A stretch of 64,000 nucleotides of DNA from Pirellulaceae bacterium (GCA_026004775.1 BPJU01000008.1:1-64000); one strand, 5' to 3'; shown: positions 1 through 8,541, counted from the stretch's first letter. Numbers and translations are program-made. The notes: generated from the sequence alone by a model not told the origin.

Positions 1-25
1 AGAGGACACAGAGAATAGCGTTAGC

Positions 26-52
26 CACAGAGGGCACAGAGGGCACAGAGAG
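26..52. repeat. Short 9-bp tandem repeat
   Basis: Three consecutive 9-base units, CACAGAGGG twice and then CACAGAGAG. A related stretch (gaggacacagagaa) lies just before them. There is no coding context. The function is unknown. Confidence 0.6.
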
Positions 53-394
53 TGTTTGACTGGCCCGTTGGACTGGGTTATTAAAAACGCGTGTGTTCGG
101 GGAGGGATGATGGTTTACCGGTTTGGTCATATGGGGTAATGTGCCGCCATGCCGAATAAGCCGGCCGACAACGGAAAAGTCCAAGCCTGCGCCGGGACTA
201 TTCTCCACGCGGTTGGCAGGTTGACGCCCTGGTGTTCAAACACTGCGTAGAGTCCGCAGCACGCCCGAGTCTTGCTCGCAGTGTTGGTTGTACGCCGACC
301 GGGCCGTTGTCACCAATTGATTGTACCCGTGTATGGTAAGCTCATGCCCGGCTGGTAGGAGCAACCACCGCTGCCGTAAGGCATTTATCCGATG
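53..394. other. Non-coding stretch, nothing recognised
   Basis: No ORF with recognisable protein character, no RNA gene and no clear promoter were seen. It leads into the REP-like hairpin cassette. Confidence 0.5.
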
Positions 395-444
395 GTAGCG
401 GAACACGCTAGCCGTTCGCGAAAGCGAACGGCGTAAGTGTTCCG
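395..444 (+). repeat. REP-like nested hairpin, type A copy 1
   Basis: It reads GTAG, outer arm CGGAACAC, bulge GCTA, inner arm GCCGTTCGC, loop GAAA, inner arm GCGAACGGC, bulge GTAA, outer arm GTGTTCCG. Both stems pair perfectly. A 5' GTAG followed by an interrupted palindrome is the hallmark of REP elements handled by TnpA-REP (RAYT) transposases (established for enterobacterial REPs). No RAYT gene is present in the window. Confidence 0.8.
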
Positions 445-531
445 ATATTCCCCCTGGAAGGAAAGGGGGGAACGCCGGCGTGTTCTACGCGGTGGTCGAA
501 GACGGGGACGCCTGGTGGTCGATATTTGGTT

Positions 532-581
532 CGGAAGTCTTACGGCGTACGCTAGCGCGTCCGCCTAGCGACTTCCGCTAC
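532..581 (-). repeat. REP-like nested hairpin, type B copy 1
   Basis: On the minus strand it begins GTAG and has the same plan as type A: outer arms CGGAAGTC/GACTTCCG, GCTA and GTAA bulges, and a 9-bp inner stem. One inner-stem position is mismatched (the T of GGCGTACGC). Confidence 0.8.
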
Positions 582-602
582 GAAATAAATATCACCTAAC
601 GG

Positions 603-652
603 CGGAAGTCTTGCGGCCGACGCTAGCGCGTCGGCCTAGCGACTTCCGCTAC
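603..652 (-). repeat. REP-like nested hairpin, type B copy 2
   Basis: Same plan as copy 1. The inner stem is GGCCGACGC/GCGTCGGCC. Relative to the B consensus (GGCGGACGC/GCGTCCGCC), one base pair is swapped on both sides, a compensatory change. Confidence 0.8.
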
Positions 653-667
653 ACACGGTGAATACGG

Positions 668-681
668 GCGACTTCCGCTAC
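668..681 (-). repeat. Truncated REP-like end
   Basis: GCGACTTCCGCTAC matches only the GTAG-proximal outer arm and bulge of type B, with no partner arm. It is probably a remnant. Confidence 0.6.
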
Positions 682-716
682 GCACCATGATCCGACGAAC
701 GGTGATCCGCCGGATC

Positions 717-766
717 GTAGCGGAACACGCTAGCCGTTCGCGAAAGCGAACGGCGCAAGTGTTCCG
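717..766 (+). repeat. REP-like nested hairpin, type A copy 2
   Basis: Identical to copy 1 apart from one bulge base (GCAA for GTAA). Both stems are perfect and a 5' GTAG is present. Confidence 0.8.
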
Positions 767-854
767 ATATGGGAATTAGAAGAAGCGCGTCGGACGGTTG
801 CCCGATCCTCCGCGATGGTGGAGGACGGGGACACCCGGCGAGGAATTTTTGGTT

Positions 855-904
855 CGGAAGTCTTACGGCGGACGCTAGCGCGTCCGCCTAGCGACTTCCG
901 CTAC
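855..904 (-). repeat. REP-like nested hairpin, type B copy 3
   Basis: A perfect copy of the B consensus: outer arms CGGAAGTC/GACTTCCG and inner arms GGCGGACGC/GCGTCCGCC around a TAGC loop, with GTAG at its minus-strand 5' end. Confidence 0.8.
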
Positions 905-924
905 GAATAAAGATCACCCAACGG

Positions 925-974
925 CGGAAGTCTTACGGCGGCTGCTAGCGCAGCTGCCTGGCGAGTCCTGCTAC
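925..974 (-). repeat. REP-like nested hairpin, type B copy 4 (degenerate)
   Basis: The inner stem GGCGGCTGC/GCAGCTGCC differs from the consensus by two compensated base pairs plus one wobble. The GTAG-side outer arm has decayed (GAGTCCTG for GACTTCCG), although GTAG itself is retained. Confidence 0.7.
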
Positions 975-1359
975 GAGTAGGAACATGCCCCTGCCGGAAC
1001 GAGAAACTTACTGACAGAAGCGCTCTCTGCGGGACGGCTCGAATGGACGCCCCTCGCATGCTGACGGTCGCAAAGCGTTGCAGCGCTGCATTCTGCCAAA
1101 CGAATTTTCGCGATGACTGGGCGTGTGGTCAGCACCACAAAAAACCGGCGGCCTTCAACTTGGCATGGCAGCCTTCGCAGCCTAATACTAGCTTTTGTTA
1201 AAAAGCGCAGATTTGCCAGCAACCCGTAAACAATTACGCCCAAATTACGCTGGGTAGCCCATCCTCTGCCGCAAGCGCCAACGCGATCGGCTCCAGCAGG
1301 CAAGCATAGTGCTGGTATACGTTTTCTCCCGCGCTGCACCGCGACATCTTGCGCCTTGG
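975..1359. other. Non-coding stretch downstream of the Rhs/immunity pair
   Basis: An open minus-strand frame covers most of this stretch, but its translation resembles no protein family and has no good ribosome binding site, so it is not called. No clear terminator was found for the immunity gene. Confidence 0.45.
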
Positions 1360-1776
1360 CTACGTCATCCCGTTCTCTTCCCTGAGTCGCTTAAGCCTTT
1401 CTAAGCGCTCATACAGCTTATCACGTCCAAATCCGACATCACCATCCATATAATTCTCAATTGTTTCCCAGTCTTTAATCAGCTCAGGAGGACCTACGGC
1501 CAATACATGCTCGTCGCCTTCATGAATAATGTTACATATCCAGTCCGGTGGTATCGATCCGTCTACGAGCTCAAAATGATTGGCCGCGCCAAAGGAAGCA
1601 TAGCCATTGTCGTCAATATAGAATAACTCAACAAATCGCCCCCGCTTAAAGAGTGCATGCACCTCGTATTCCCTTCCCGGAGTGGTCCCCATTTCGAATG
1701 GATTTCCCACGTACATTCTGTCCTCTGCGGCAACCTGGCGTTCTACCTCATACGGTGACCGTGCTCTTACGCGCAT
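1360..1776 (-). CDS. Small protein, candidate immunity protein to the Rhs toxin
   Basis: A 138-residue soluble protein with no signal peptide or membrane segment. It starts 11 bases after the Rhs stop codon. Its ribosome binding site (AGGAG) overlaps that stop, so the two genes are probably translated from one message. The middle contains a compact beta-rich-looking stretch with GREYEVHALFKRGR and FELVDGSIPPDWI, and the C-terminus is a charged helix rich in Arg, Leu and Glu. I recall similar VDGSIP-DW stretches in uncharacterised small proteins but cannot name a family. The immunity role is inferred only from position: in Rhs, CDI and other polymorphic toxin loci the cognate immunity gene lies directly after the toxin. 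Alternatively it is an unrelated hypothetical protein in the same operon. Confidence 0.65.
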   Translation of the reverse strand: MRVRARSPYEVERQVAAEDRMYVGNPFEMGTTPGREYEVHALFKRGRFVELFYIDDNGYASFGAANHFELVDGSIPPDWICNIIHEGDEHVLAVGPPELIKDWETIENYMDGDVGFGRDKLYERLERLKRLREENGMT

Positions 1777-1787
1777 ACTAATAACTC

Positions 1788-4700
1788 CTATCGCACTGGA
1801 CGAGCTGATGCAGTTGGGGCGACTATGATCTTGATATCATCCACCTGCTTGGTCGTGGGATTATACATATAGTGCACCTCAATTTTGCCACCCCCAGGAT
1901 CCAAGTTACGAGTCATTTTCACCCAGCCATCACTTGCCGGCCACGTCGGATCCTTCGAGGGTCCCAAAACCTTCCCAATAGCTGGGTTATTCACGACCTC
2001 TTCCGCTGCCAACTGCTGTCGCAAATTCTGGGGCGTAACTGATCGCGGGAGGCGGGCAGTACTTTTCCGGAACCAAAACTTACCTTCCCACACACTTGGA
2101 TGGACGAAAGCACCCCCAAGAGCAAAAGAATTCCAATCGACCCCAAAACGGGCCAGTCTTTCCATCAATTCAACCGTTTCGGGATAGAATTCTCGACCAC
2201 CCCGCGGTGTCAGGGTGCCTTTATTTAATAAATCGTCAATATTGGACAAGCCGTCCCGGTTGTGCTCTATGTTTTCATCCAACCGTCTGCCGCCGAAGAG
2301 GTAATCGATTATTCGTCCCGGGAGAGTGTTCTTGATTTCCTCCTCTGGCCTGACTCTGTCATTATTTCTCCTTCGCTCCTCACGCCCAGTTGGGTCAACG
2401 CGGATAGTAGTTACATTCCTGATATACCGCGCCAAATTGGTATCCCCCGCTGCAAACCCCAACGGATCCTCGCTGATAAATCGGCCAACGGCTGGGTCAT
2501 AATACCGGGCTCGGTAGTAGTAGAGGCCCGATTCTTCGTCACGCTCGCGGCCGGTGTAGGCAAACAAGAAATCCACCGCCGCGTTCGTCTCAGACGTAAT
2601 CCGGCCAAAGGCTTCGTAACTTAGGTGGTTCACCACGTTGCCGCTACTATCGATCAAGTCGCGCACTGTGCCCAAATGGTCGCCCAAAGCCCATAACACC
2701 TCGCCCGGTTGCCATAACGACTCCACGTCCTCCCGAGCAAATACCTGGTCCACCACCGGGCCATGCAAGTACCGATACTTGAGCACAGCCGGTTGACTGC
2801 CGGTAAACTCCAGCACAATGTGGTCCGCTCCCACAAGTGCCGGATCCGAGGCGCCCGTGACCACCGACGGATTGTCATAAACAAACCATGTAAATGTCGG
2901 CTCCTGTGGTCCGTCGCCATCCGGATCGACGCTCTTGGCAATTCGACGATCGAATATGTCGTAAGTGTAATGTACATCCAGGACAATCGCCCCCTGCGAA
3001 TTCCTTTTCAAAAACCTCACCAGCCGGTTGCGGTGGTCCCACGTGTACTCTTCACGCTCGCCTGTGGCTATCGTTTCTTTCGCCGTGCGATTGCCTTCCG
3101 CATCGTACTCGTACCGGTACGTGCCGTCCTCCAGAAGCTGGTTGTTGCTCCCGGTAACATAACCGCCGCCCGTGCGGTTGCCGTTCGCGTCGTACTGGTA
3201 CGCCTCGTCCGTCTGATAGGAATGGTCGGCACCCGTAAGCTGATCCGTCTGATCGTACGTAAAAACGCTCGTTCCGTCCGAGTTCACCATCTCGATGATG
3301 CGGTCCAGCGGATCATAAGTCCAACTGTATGGCGTAAAAAGCCGCTGGCCGCCTCGATTGTGTGACAACCCCACCAACCGGTGCGCTGCGTCATACGTGT
3401 AAACGGAAGTAGCCACCTCATCCGACGGCGTACCGGAAAGAGCACGATAACGCACAATCTGGGTAAACTGCCCCAGCGAGTTATACGCCATATCGACTCG
3501 CTTCTCGGCCACCGCATGGCCGCCCGCCACACCGTACTGGTCGACCCGTGTCATGCGATTAAGTAGATCGTACGTGTAATCGTTCACAAAATCGTCCGTC
3601 CCGTCGATCACGGCCGCAAGCCGCGTGCGGTTGCCCGAAGCATCGTATGAGGAATTCAAGACTACTCGTGGAATGTTCGGTGTCCCCTGATTGTCAATGC
3701 TTACGAGGCGATCCAAGTCATCGTACGCCAGCGTATAGCTACTATCCGGATCCGAAGCCGCAACGAGTCTCGTACCGATGTCCCACGAATAGCTAATTTC
3801 GCGCGCCAGCGTACCGCTTGTCAAGCGCGCAGCATCGCCGTCCAGCCGAGCCACGTTCGTGCCGGCATGGGCTCCGGCGAACTCCGCCGTCCACGGGCCG
3901 CCCGAGTCGCCCGTCACCACCACGTTGTCGATGTCGGACAATGCCTCCAAGGCTGTTTCTATGTCCCAGGAGCTTGCTCCGGCCGGCAGGATGCCGGTCG
4001 CTTGGCCCTGGAACGCCAGGCGGAACGTGCCGCCTTGGGCATTTTGAAGTTCGATCCGCTGCACTTCGTTTTGGACGCCACCCTCCGTATCCGTAGCCTG
4101 GATCGGTGTAATCGTACCCCAGGCTTGAAGGCCGGTCGTATCGACGGTCACTTGGGTGACGTTCAGTCCGGTAAGGCTCCCGACGAATTTCAAGCGCCAC
4201 TCTTGGGCCGAAGGGCTCGACTGGAGTTTGGTAACCTGAATGTTGCCCTGTCCGATATTCGAAAGATTTTCGAGGGCCGCCTGCACTTCGGCTGCCGAAG
4301 CCATGTACGACAAGGCGGCTGTGGTTTGCCCCTGAAACGTCAACCGGAAGGTGCCGCCCATCAGCATCATCGCCGTGTAGCCCACCCGCTGCACCTCAGA
4401 GACCGGCCCGCCTTCCTGGAGCGTCGTTATCGAAAGCGACGGCACCGGCGTCGCGTCATCGTACCACTGTTCGGCAGCGGGACGGCCAAGCTCATCGTAA
4501 TCCCACACAATCGCCCGCCCCAGCCGGTCCACACGCCGAGTAAGCTCTTCGCCCGCGTTGTAGTACATCGACCGCGATTGGCCCAGCGCGTTGGTCTCCA
4601 TCACCAAGCGATTCATGTTGTCGTAGGCGAAGTTGGTAGTATTGCCCACCGGATCGGTAAGCGAAATCAGATTGTTCGCTTTGTCATAGGAAAGATACGT

Positions 4701-7700
4701 TGTTCCCGAAAGAGCATCGATAATCTGCACCACGCGATCATAATCGTCGTAGACCCAACGCGTGTCGGGCCGTGCAAGCGGGCCGGGTCCATCCGGATCC
4801 GGACGCACGACTCGGGTGCGGTTGCCCACCGCGTCGTATTCGATATTCGTGGTGTTGCCCAGCGGATCCGTCTGCAAGATCAGCCGGCCGATGCCGTCAT
4901 AACCATATTGCCACTCGCTTCCCGCCGGATCGATCATCCGCACCACTCGGCCCTGCGGCCCGAAAACATATTGTGTCACCGGCGCCGTAAGCGGCCCGGC
5001 TCCATCCGGATCAGGTTGCGTCGTGCGTACAAGACGCCCAAGCGCATCGTATTCGTTGGTTGTGATGCCCCCACGCGGATCGGTCTGGCTTACCAGCAAA
5101 CCGCGCGCATCGTAGGCAAATTGCCACTGGGGCCGCGAGAGCGGGCCTGCACCGTCCGGATCGGGGTCAAGCCGGCTGATCACTCGCCCTTCGCGATCGT
5201 ATGTATAGTCGGTCCGAGCTCCGGTCGGTTTTATCTCGGCGCTCTTCCATCCGGTGACCGTGTACTGGTAGGTCCACTGGGGAGCCTGGAGAGGACCGCT
5301 GCCGTCCGGATCGGGATGGATCTCCTGAATCAACCGATCGCGTGCGTCGTATACAAAGCTGTAGGTCCGGCCAAGCTGGTCGCGCACCGCGGTAATGCGG
5401 CCAAGTGCGTCGCGCTCCGCCGTGCGCCACGGCCGCCACTGCGGCCCAGGGCCGTCCGGGTCCGGCAAGAACACCGTTTTGACAAGCCCCCGCGAGTCGT
5501 GCACTACGTCGTAGCGCGCTCCACGCGGGTCGATGTACCAGCCCAACTGCCCGGCCGGATCATAAAACCACTGGTGCACCGGCCCTCGCCCAGGCCCGGA
5601 ACCGTCAGGATCGTGCAGCTCAACTTGGGTGATCTGCCCGCGCCAGTTGCGCTGGTACTTCGTTACACGGTTCAACGGATCTGTCACCTGCACGATCCGC
5701 CCCAAAGCATCCAAGGCATAATAAATATGTATCCCGGCAATTGTCCTGTGCGTGGCTACTCGCCGCCCGGCATCGTCATAGTCGTGGGTTAACTGATAGC
5801 CGACCGACCAAGCGGGAATACCTTCCGAAATAACATTACCGGCCGCATCATAGCCCCACGTATTTTCCGGACGCTCCAGGGGCCCGGCTCCATCCGGATC
5901 AGCAAGGATTTCTTTTATCTTCCACCCACGCGCGTTGTATTGGATGTCCGTGGCATTGCCCAACGGGTCAAGGGTGCGGACAAGCTGTCCTGCCGCATCG
6001 AAAACGTACTGCACCACGGCTCCTTCCCGGTCCACCGTGCGCACCAAGCGCCCCAGCGCATCGAACTCGAAACTGGCCGTATGGCCAGCCTCATCCGTGC
6101 GAGAAATGATATTGTCCGCCGCATCATAACCGAATTGCTGCGTGGTGCCGTCCGGGAACGTCGTTTGCACAAGACGCTCATAAGCGTCATACGCATACGA
6201 CGTGGTAAGCGGCAGCAACGGTCCTGCTCCATCCGGGTCAGGTGTGGTGCGTGTCAAAAGGCTGCCGTGGCTGTTATAGGTCATCGTCCAGGAATTACCA
6301 GCCGCATCGGTCTGCTGGATGAGATTGCCCAACGGATCATAGCTAAAAAACTCTGTACGGCCGATGGCATCCGTGTGCGACGTCACCAGTTGAAAATCCT
6401 CCGAATAGGTCCACTCTTCCGTGTAGCCGTCCGGATGTTTTTCGAAGACTTTGCTGCCGCGGTCGTTCCAGCCGGTAATGTAGATCAAGGTGCCAAGAGG
6501 CCCGGAACCATCCGGATCCGGTTGCACAATGCGCACCGGCTGGCCGTTCGTGTCTCGTTCGATAGTAACTTCATACTGTAAGGGATCACGGGTTCTGGTA
6601 ACACGCCCGAACCGGTCGGCTTTCACTGACCAGGTCTTCCCCCGCTCGTCGGTCCGAGTGGACCAGGGATCGGTTGAAGCCAGCGTGTTGTTCTGCGTGC
6701 CCACAGGAAGGCCGACCGTAATGGCCGCTCCATAGCTTTCGCTTGCCGAATCCGCATGCGTAACCGACGTTACCCGCCCATGCGTGCCGTAGCCGAACTG
6801 CGTGGCGCGGCCGATCGGGTCGCTGCGCGAAGCAAGACGGTGGTCCGCACCGTATGTGAAGCTGATCACCGGTGAAAGAAGTGGCCCCTGGGTTCCGTCG
6901 GGATCCGGTTGCGTGATCGTCACTAGATGGCCGCTCGCATCGTAACCGAGCGACGCTTGCCGTCCTGCAAAATCGGTGACGCTCGTCAGTTGCCCGTTCG
7001 TATAACCCAGCGATGTCATGCGGCCAAACGGATCGGCAATCGAAGTAAGCAGCCCTCCGTTCCAGGTAAAACTGGTCGTGTTGCCATACCGATCACGAGC
7101 CGCCAGCAACAGGCCGCTTGACGAAAAGACCCGTTCAAATCCGTGCCGGTCGCGAAGCACGTAGTTGCCCGCTTGATCGACGGAAAGTTGGGAGAACGTG
7201 AGGTCTCCAGCAGCGCGCAGGTAACCGCCGGCTCCGTCGGCTGCAAACCAGTAGGCATCGCCGGAATCGCGCACCCACAGCACGCCGTCAGCAGACGGAT
7301 AAAGCTGATCAAGACCTCCAAGCTGCCAGCCGCGGCCAAAGGTCCAGTCGCTCGTGGAGCGGTTCACCACCGCCACATAGCCATCGTAGCTGCGTGTTTG
7401 AAGCTCCTGGCCGTAACGCGCCTGAAGCTCGATCGTGTACGGATAGCGACCCGTGGGAAGCGCCGTAGCGTCGGCCGAAAGCACGATGCGCAGCGAGTCG
7501 CCCGGCTGGAGCGTGCCAGGATCGAATGAGTATTCGTCACCGGCCACACCATTGAAAACCAACCTCGCACGGATTTCATCCGGTACCGCCGCATCGGGCA
7601 CAAGGAACGTCTCGAGCGGCACGAGTGCCTTGGGGATCGTAAGCGAGTTGTACACCAGCTTGACCGAAGGTGTGAGAAGTTCCTCGCGCGTAAGCGCTCC

Positions 7701-8216
7701 GCTTCGCAAGAGCACGCCCGTTGCCGACCGATCGGCCTCGGCGGGCGAAAACTCCTCGTCGTTGAGCTTCCCGCCGAACGGGCCACCCACAGCGATCTGC
7801 ACCGTGGCCACCGAGCTACTGGCTTGGCCGTCGGACAACTGGTACGTGAAGTGATCGATGCCGCTAAAGCCGGCATTGGGAATGTAGGTGAAAGTGCCCG
7901 ACGTGGGGTCAAAATCGGTGAGCGTGCCGTTTTGAGGGTTCGCGACGACGCTTGCCGACAAAGTGCCGCCGTCCGGATCGAAGTCGTTGAGCAAAAGGCT
8001 GCTGGTGGAATCGACGACCAGTGGTTGGTCAACTGGAGTGTAGTAAGCAAGATCATTGCGAGCGATGGGCGAGGCGTTCAAGAGACGTCGATCTTCGAGC
8101 GCTTCGAGCATGAGCGTGCGGCGGGTATTGGCTCGGCGCTTACGGTTTTTCCGCTTAGAGGTTAGTCTCCCCCCCCCCCCCGAAAGTACTAGCTCGATCC
8201 AACTCGTGCGGTTCAT
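1788..8216 (-). CDS. Rhs/YD-repeat surface protein, candidate polymorphic toxin
   Basis: A 2142-residue protein. Residues 1-48 are basic and end in LEALEDRRLLNA, a LEPR-XLL type N-terminal signal of planctomycete surface proteins. Residues 49-145 form a cadherin-like tandem-95 domain (NDFDPDGGTL, GFSGIDHFTYQLSDG). From about residue 290 there are dozens of YD repeats (Y-D-x-x-G-R), which in this family fold into a hollow shell. About eleven DPDGxGP motifs are spaced through them. Two copies of an 85-residue repeat (EVQRIELQ, GTFRLAFQGQ) interrupt the shell at 3800-4440. The Rhs core ends with SGLYYYRARYYDPAVGRFIS and then VDPTG. The last 198 residues (1791-2384) are unlike the rest, contain KIEVHYMYNPTTKQVDDIKI, and form the candidate toxin tip. 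A 13-G tract lies at residues 13-16. Export and toxicity are inferred. Confidence 0.88.
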   Translation of the reverse strand: MNRTSWIELVLSGGGGRLTSKRKNRKRRANTRRTLMLEALEDRRLLNASPIARNDLAYYTPVDQPLVVDSTSSLLLNDFDPDGGTLSASVVANPQNGTLTDFDPTSGTFTYIPNAGFSGIDHFTYQLSDGQASSSVATVQIAVGGPFGGKLNDEEFSPAEADRSATGVLLRSGALTREELLTPSVKLVYNSLTIPKALVPLETFLVPDAAVPDEIRARLVFNGVAGDEYSFDPGTLQPGDSLRIVLSADATALPTGRYPYTIELQARYGQELQTRSYDGYVAVVNRSTSDWTFGRGWQLGGLDQLYPSADGVLWVRDSGDAYWFAADGAGGYLRAAGDLTFSQLSVDQAGNYVLRDRHGFERVFSSSGLLLAARDRYGNTTSFTWNGGLLTSIADPFGRMTSLGYTNGQLTSVTDFAGRQASLGYDASGHLVTITQPDPDGTQGPLLSPVISFTYGADHRLASRSDPIGRATQFGYGTHGRVTSVTHADSASESYGAAITVGLPVGTQNNTLASTDPWSTRTDERGKTWSVKADRFGRVTRTRDPLQYEVTIERDTNGQPVRIVQPDPDGSGPLGTLIYITGWNDRGSKVFEKHPDGYTEEWTYSEDFQLVTSHTDAIGRTEFFSYDPLGNLIQQTDAAGNSWTMTYNSHGSLLTRTTPDPDGAGPLLPLTTSYAYDAYERLVQTTFPDGTTQQFGYDAADNIISRTDEAGHTASFEFDALGRLVRTVDREGAVVQYVFDAAGQLVRTLDPLGNATDIQYNARGWKIKEILADPDGAGPLERPENTWGYDAAGNVISEGIPAWSVGYQLTHDYDDAGRRVATHRTIAGIHIYYALDALGRIVQVTDPLNRVTKYQRNWRGQITQVELHDPDGSGPGRGPVHQWFYDPAGQLGWYIDPRGARYDVVHDSRGLVKTVFLPDPDGPGPQWRPWRTAERDALGRITAVRDQLGRTYSFVYDARDRLIQEIHPDPDGSGPLQAPQWTYQYTVTGWKSAEIKPTGARTDYTYDREGRVISRLDPDPDGAGPLSRPQWQFAYDARGLLVSQTDPRGGITTNEYDALGRLVRTTQPDPDGAGPLTAPVTQYVFGPQGRVVRMIDPAGSEWQYGYDGIGRLILQTDPLGNTTNIEYDAVGNRTRVVRPDPDGPGPLARPDTRWVYDDYDRVVQIIDALSGTTYLSYDKANNLISLTDPVGNTTNFAYDNMNRLVMETNALGQSRSMYYNAGEELTRRVDRLGRAIVWDYDELGRPAAEQWYDDATPVPSLSITTLQEGGPVSEVQRVGYTAMMLMGGTFRLTFQGQTTAALSYMASAAEVQAALENLSNIGQGNIQVTKLQSSPSAQEWRLKFVGSLTGLNVTQVTVDTTGLQAWGTITPIQATDTEGGVQNEVQRIELQNAQGGTFRLAFQGQATGILPAGASSWDIETALEALSDIDNVVVTGDSGGPWTAEFAGAHAGTNVARLDGDAARLTSGTLAREISYSWDIGTRLVAASDPDSSYTLAYDDLDRLVSIDNQGTPNIPRVVLNSSYDASGNRTRLAAVIDGTDDFVNDYTYDLLNRMTRVDQYGVAGGHAVAEKRVDMAYNSLGQFTQIVRYRALSGTPSDEVATSVYTYDAAHRLVGLSHNRGGQRLFTPYSWTYDPLDRIIEMVNSDGTSVFTYDQTDQLTGADHSYQTDEAYQYDANGNRTGGGYVTGSNNQLLEDGTYRYEYDAEGNRTAKETIATGEREEYTWDHRNRLVRFLKRNSQGAIVLDVHYTYDIFDRRIAKSVDPDGDGPQEPTFTWFVYDNPSVVTGASDPALVGADHIVLEFTGSQPAVLKYRYLHGPVVDQVFAREDVESLWQPGEVLWALGDHLGTVRDLIDSSGNVVNHLSYEAFGRITSETNAAVDFLFAYTGRERDEESGLYYYRARYYDPAVGRFISEDPLGFAAGDTNLARYIRNVTTIRVDPTGREERRRNNDRVRPEEEIKNTLPGRIIDYLFGGRRLDENIEHNRDGLSNIDDLLNKGTLTPRGGREFYPETVELMERLARFGVDWNSFALGGAFVHPSVWEGKFWFRKSTARLPRSVTPQNLRQQLAAEEVVNNPAIGKVLGPSKDPTWPASDGWVKMTRNLDPGGGKIEVHYMYNPTTKQVDDIKIIVAPTASARPVR
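8169..8181 (-). repeat. 13-G homopolymer in the Rhs start region
   Basis: Thirteen consecutive C on the plus strand, read as G13 in the Rhs gene, encode Gly-Gly-Gly-Gly after Ser12. Hand translation with 12 G gives a TAA two codons after the tract. With 14 G a TAA follows four codons after the tract. Any single-base slip would therefore stop translation at once. Confidence 0.85.
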
Positions 8217-8510
8217 GAGATACCCCTTGTCCTAAAAGAGAACTGACCGCTGCTCCTTTGTCACTTTGGCTCGTTGAGCACACGCGCAGCCAAGAAAGAA
8301 GCGCGCCGCTGTACTCAATGCCGAACTCTTGTGAGACCTGCCCCTCGAATCCTTACGAGAAGGTCTTGTGAACAACCAAGGAGGTTTTCGCCGGCCGAGC
8401 ATCCTGCTCGTCGGTTCGTTGCGGAACTGGCCTTCGATAGCCGGTTGTCCGCAACGCGGTTGTTGTGAACTCACGATGCCGAATCAGTACGTCCCCCCTA
8501 CACGAGGGTG

Positions 8511-8541
8511 ATTATAAAGCGCGGGCCGAGGCGGTTGTCAA
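8511..8541 (-). promoter_or_regulatory. Sigma70-type promoter for the Rhs gene
   Basis: On the minus strand, TTGACA (8541-8536) and TATAAT (8516-8511) are both exact consensus, separated by 19 bases, longer than the usual 17. The predicted start near 8504 leaves an untranslated leader of about 290 bases before the Rhs ATG. No gene is supported within that leader. Confidence 0.6.

Larger units (their letters stand above)
395..974. repeat. Duplicated cassette of REP-like hairpins (A-B-B, twice)
   Basis: Hairpins A1-B1-B2 occupy 395-652 and A2-B3-B4 occupy 717-974. The two spans have the same length (258 bp) and nearly the same internal spacing: A to B is 137 and 138 bases, B to B is 71 and 70 bases. 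The spacers are related but diverged, for example gacggggacgcctgg against gacggggacacccgg. This indicates an old tandem duplication of a compound BIME-like unit. The stems are kept while spacers drift. Confidence 0.75.

Noticed and set aside
395-974. CRISPR array
   Set aside because: Repeats are palindromic with GTAG heads, two stem types and two orientations, and spacers are themselves duplicated; no cas genes are present.
971-1339. 122-residue minus-strand frame after the immunity gene
   Set aside because: No family resemblance and no ribosome binding site; it overlaps a REP-like hairpin.
3867-5792. 641-residue open frame on the plus strand inside the Rhs gene
   Set aside because: It is the mirror of the YD-repeat coding sequence, is Arg/His/Pro-rich, and resembles no family; the Rhs frame on the other strand is clearly the real one.
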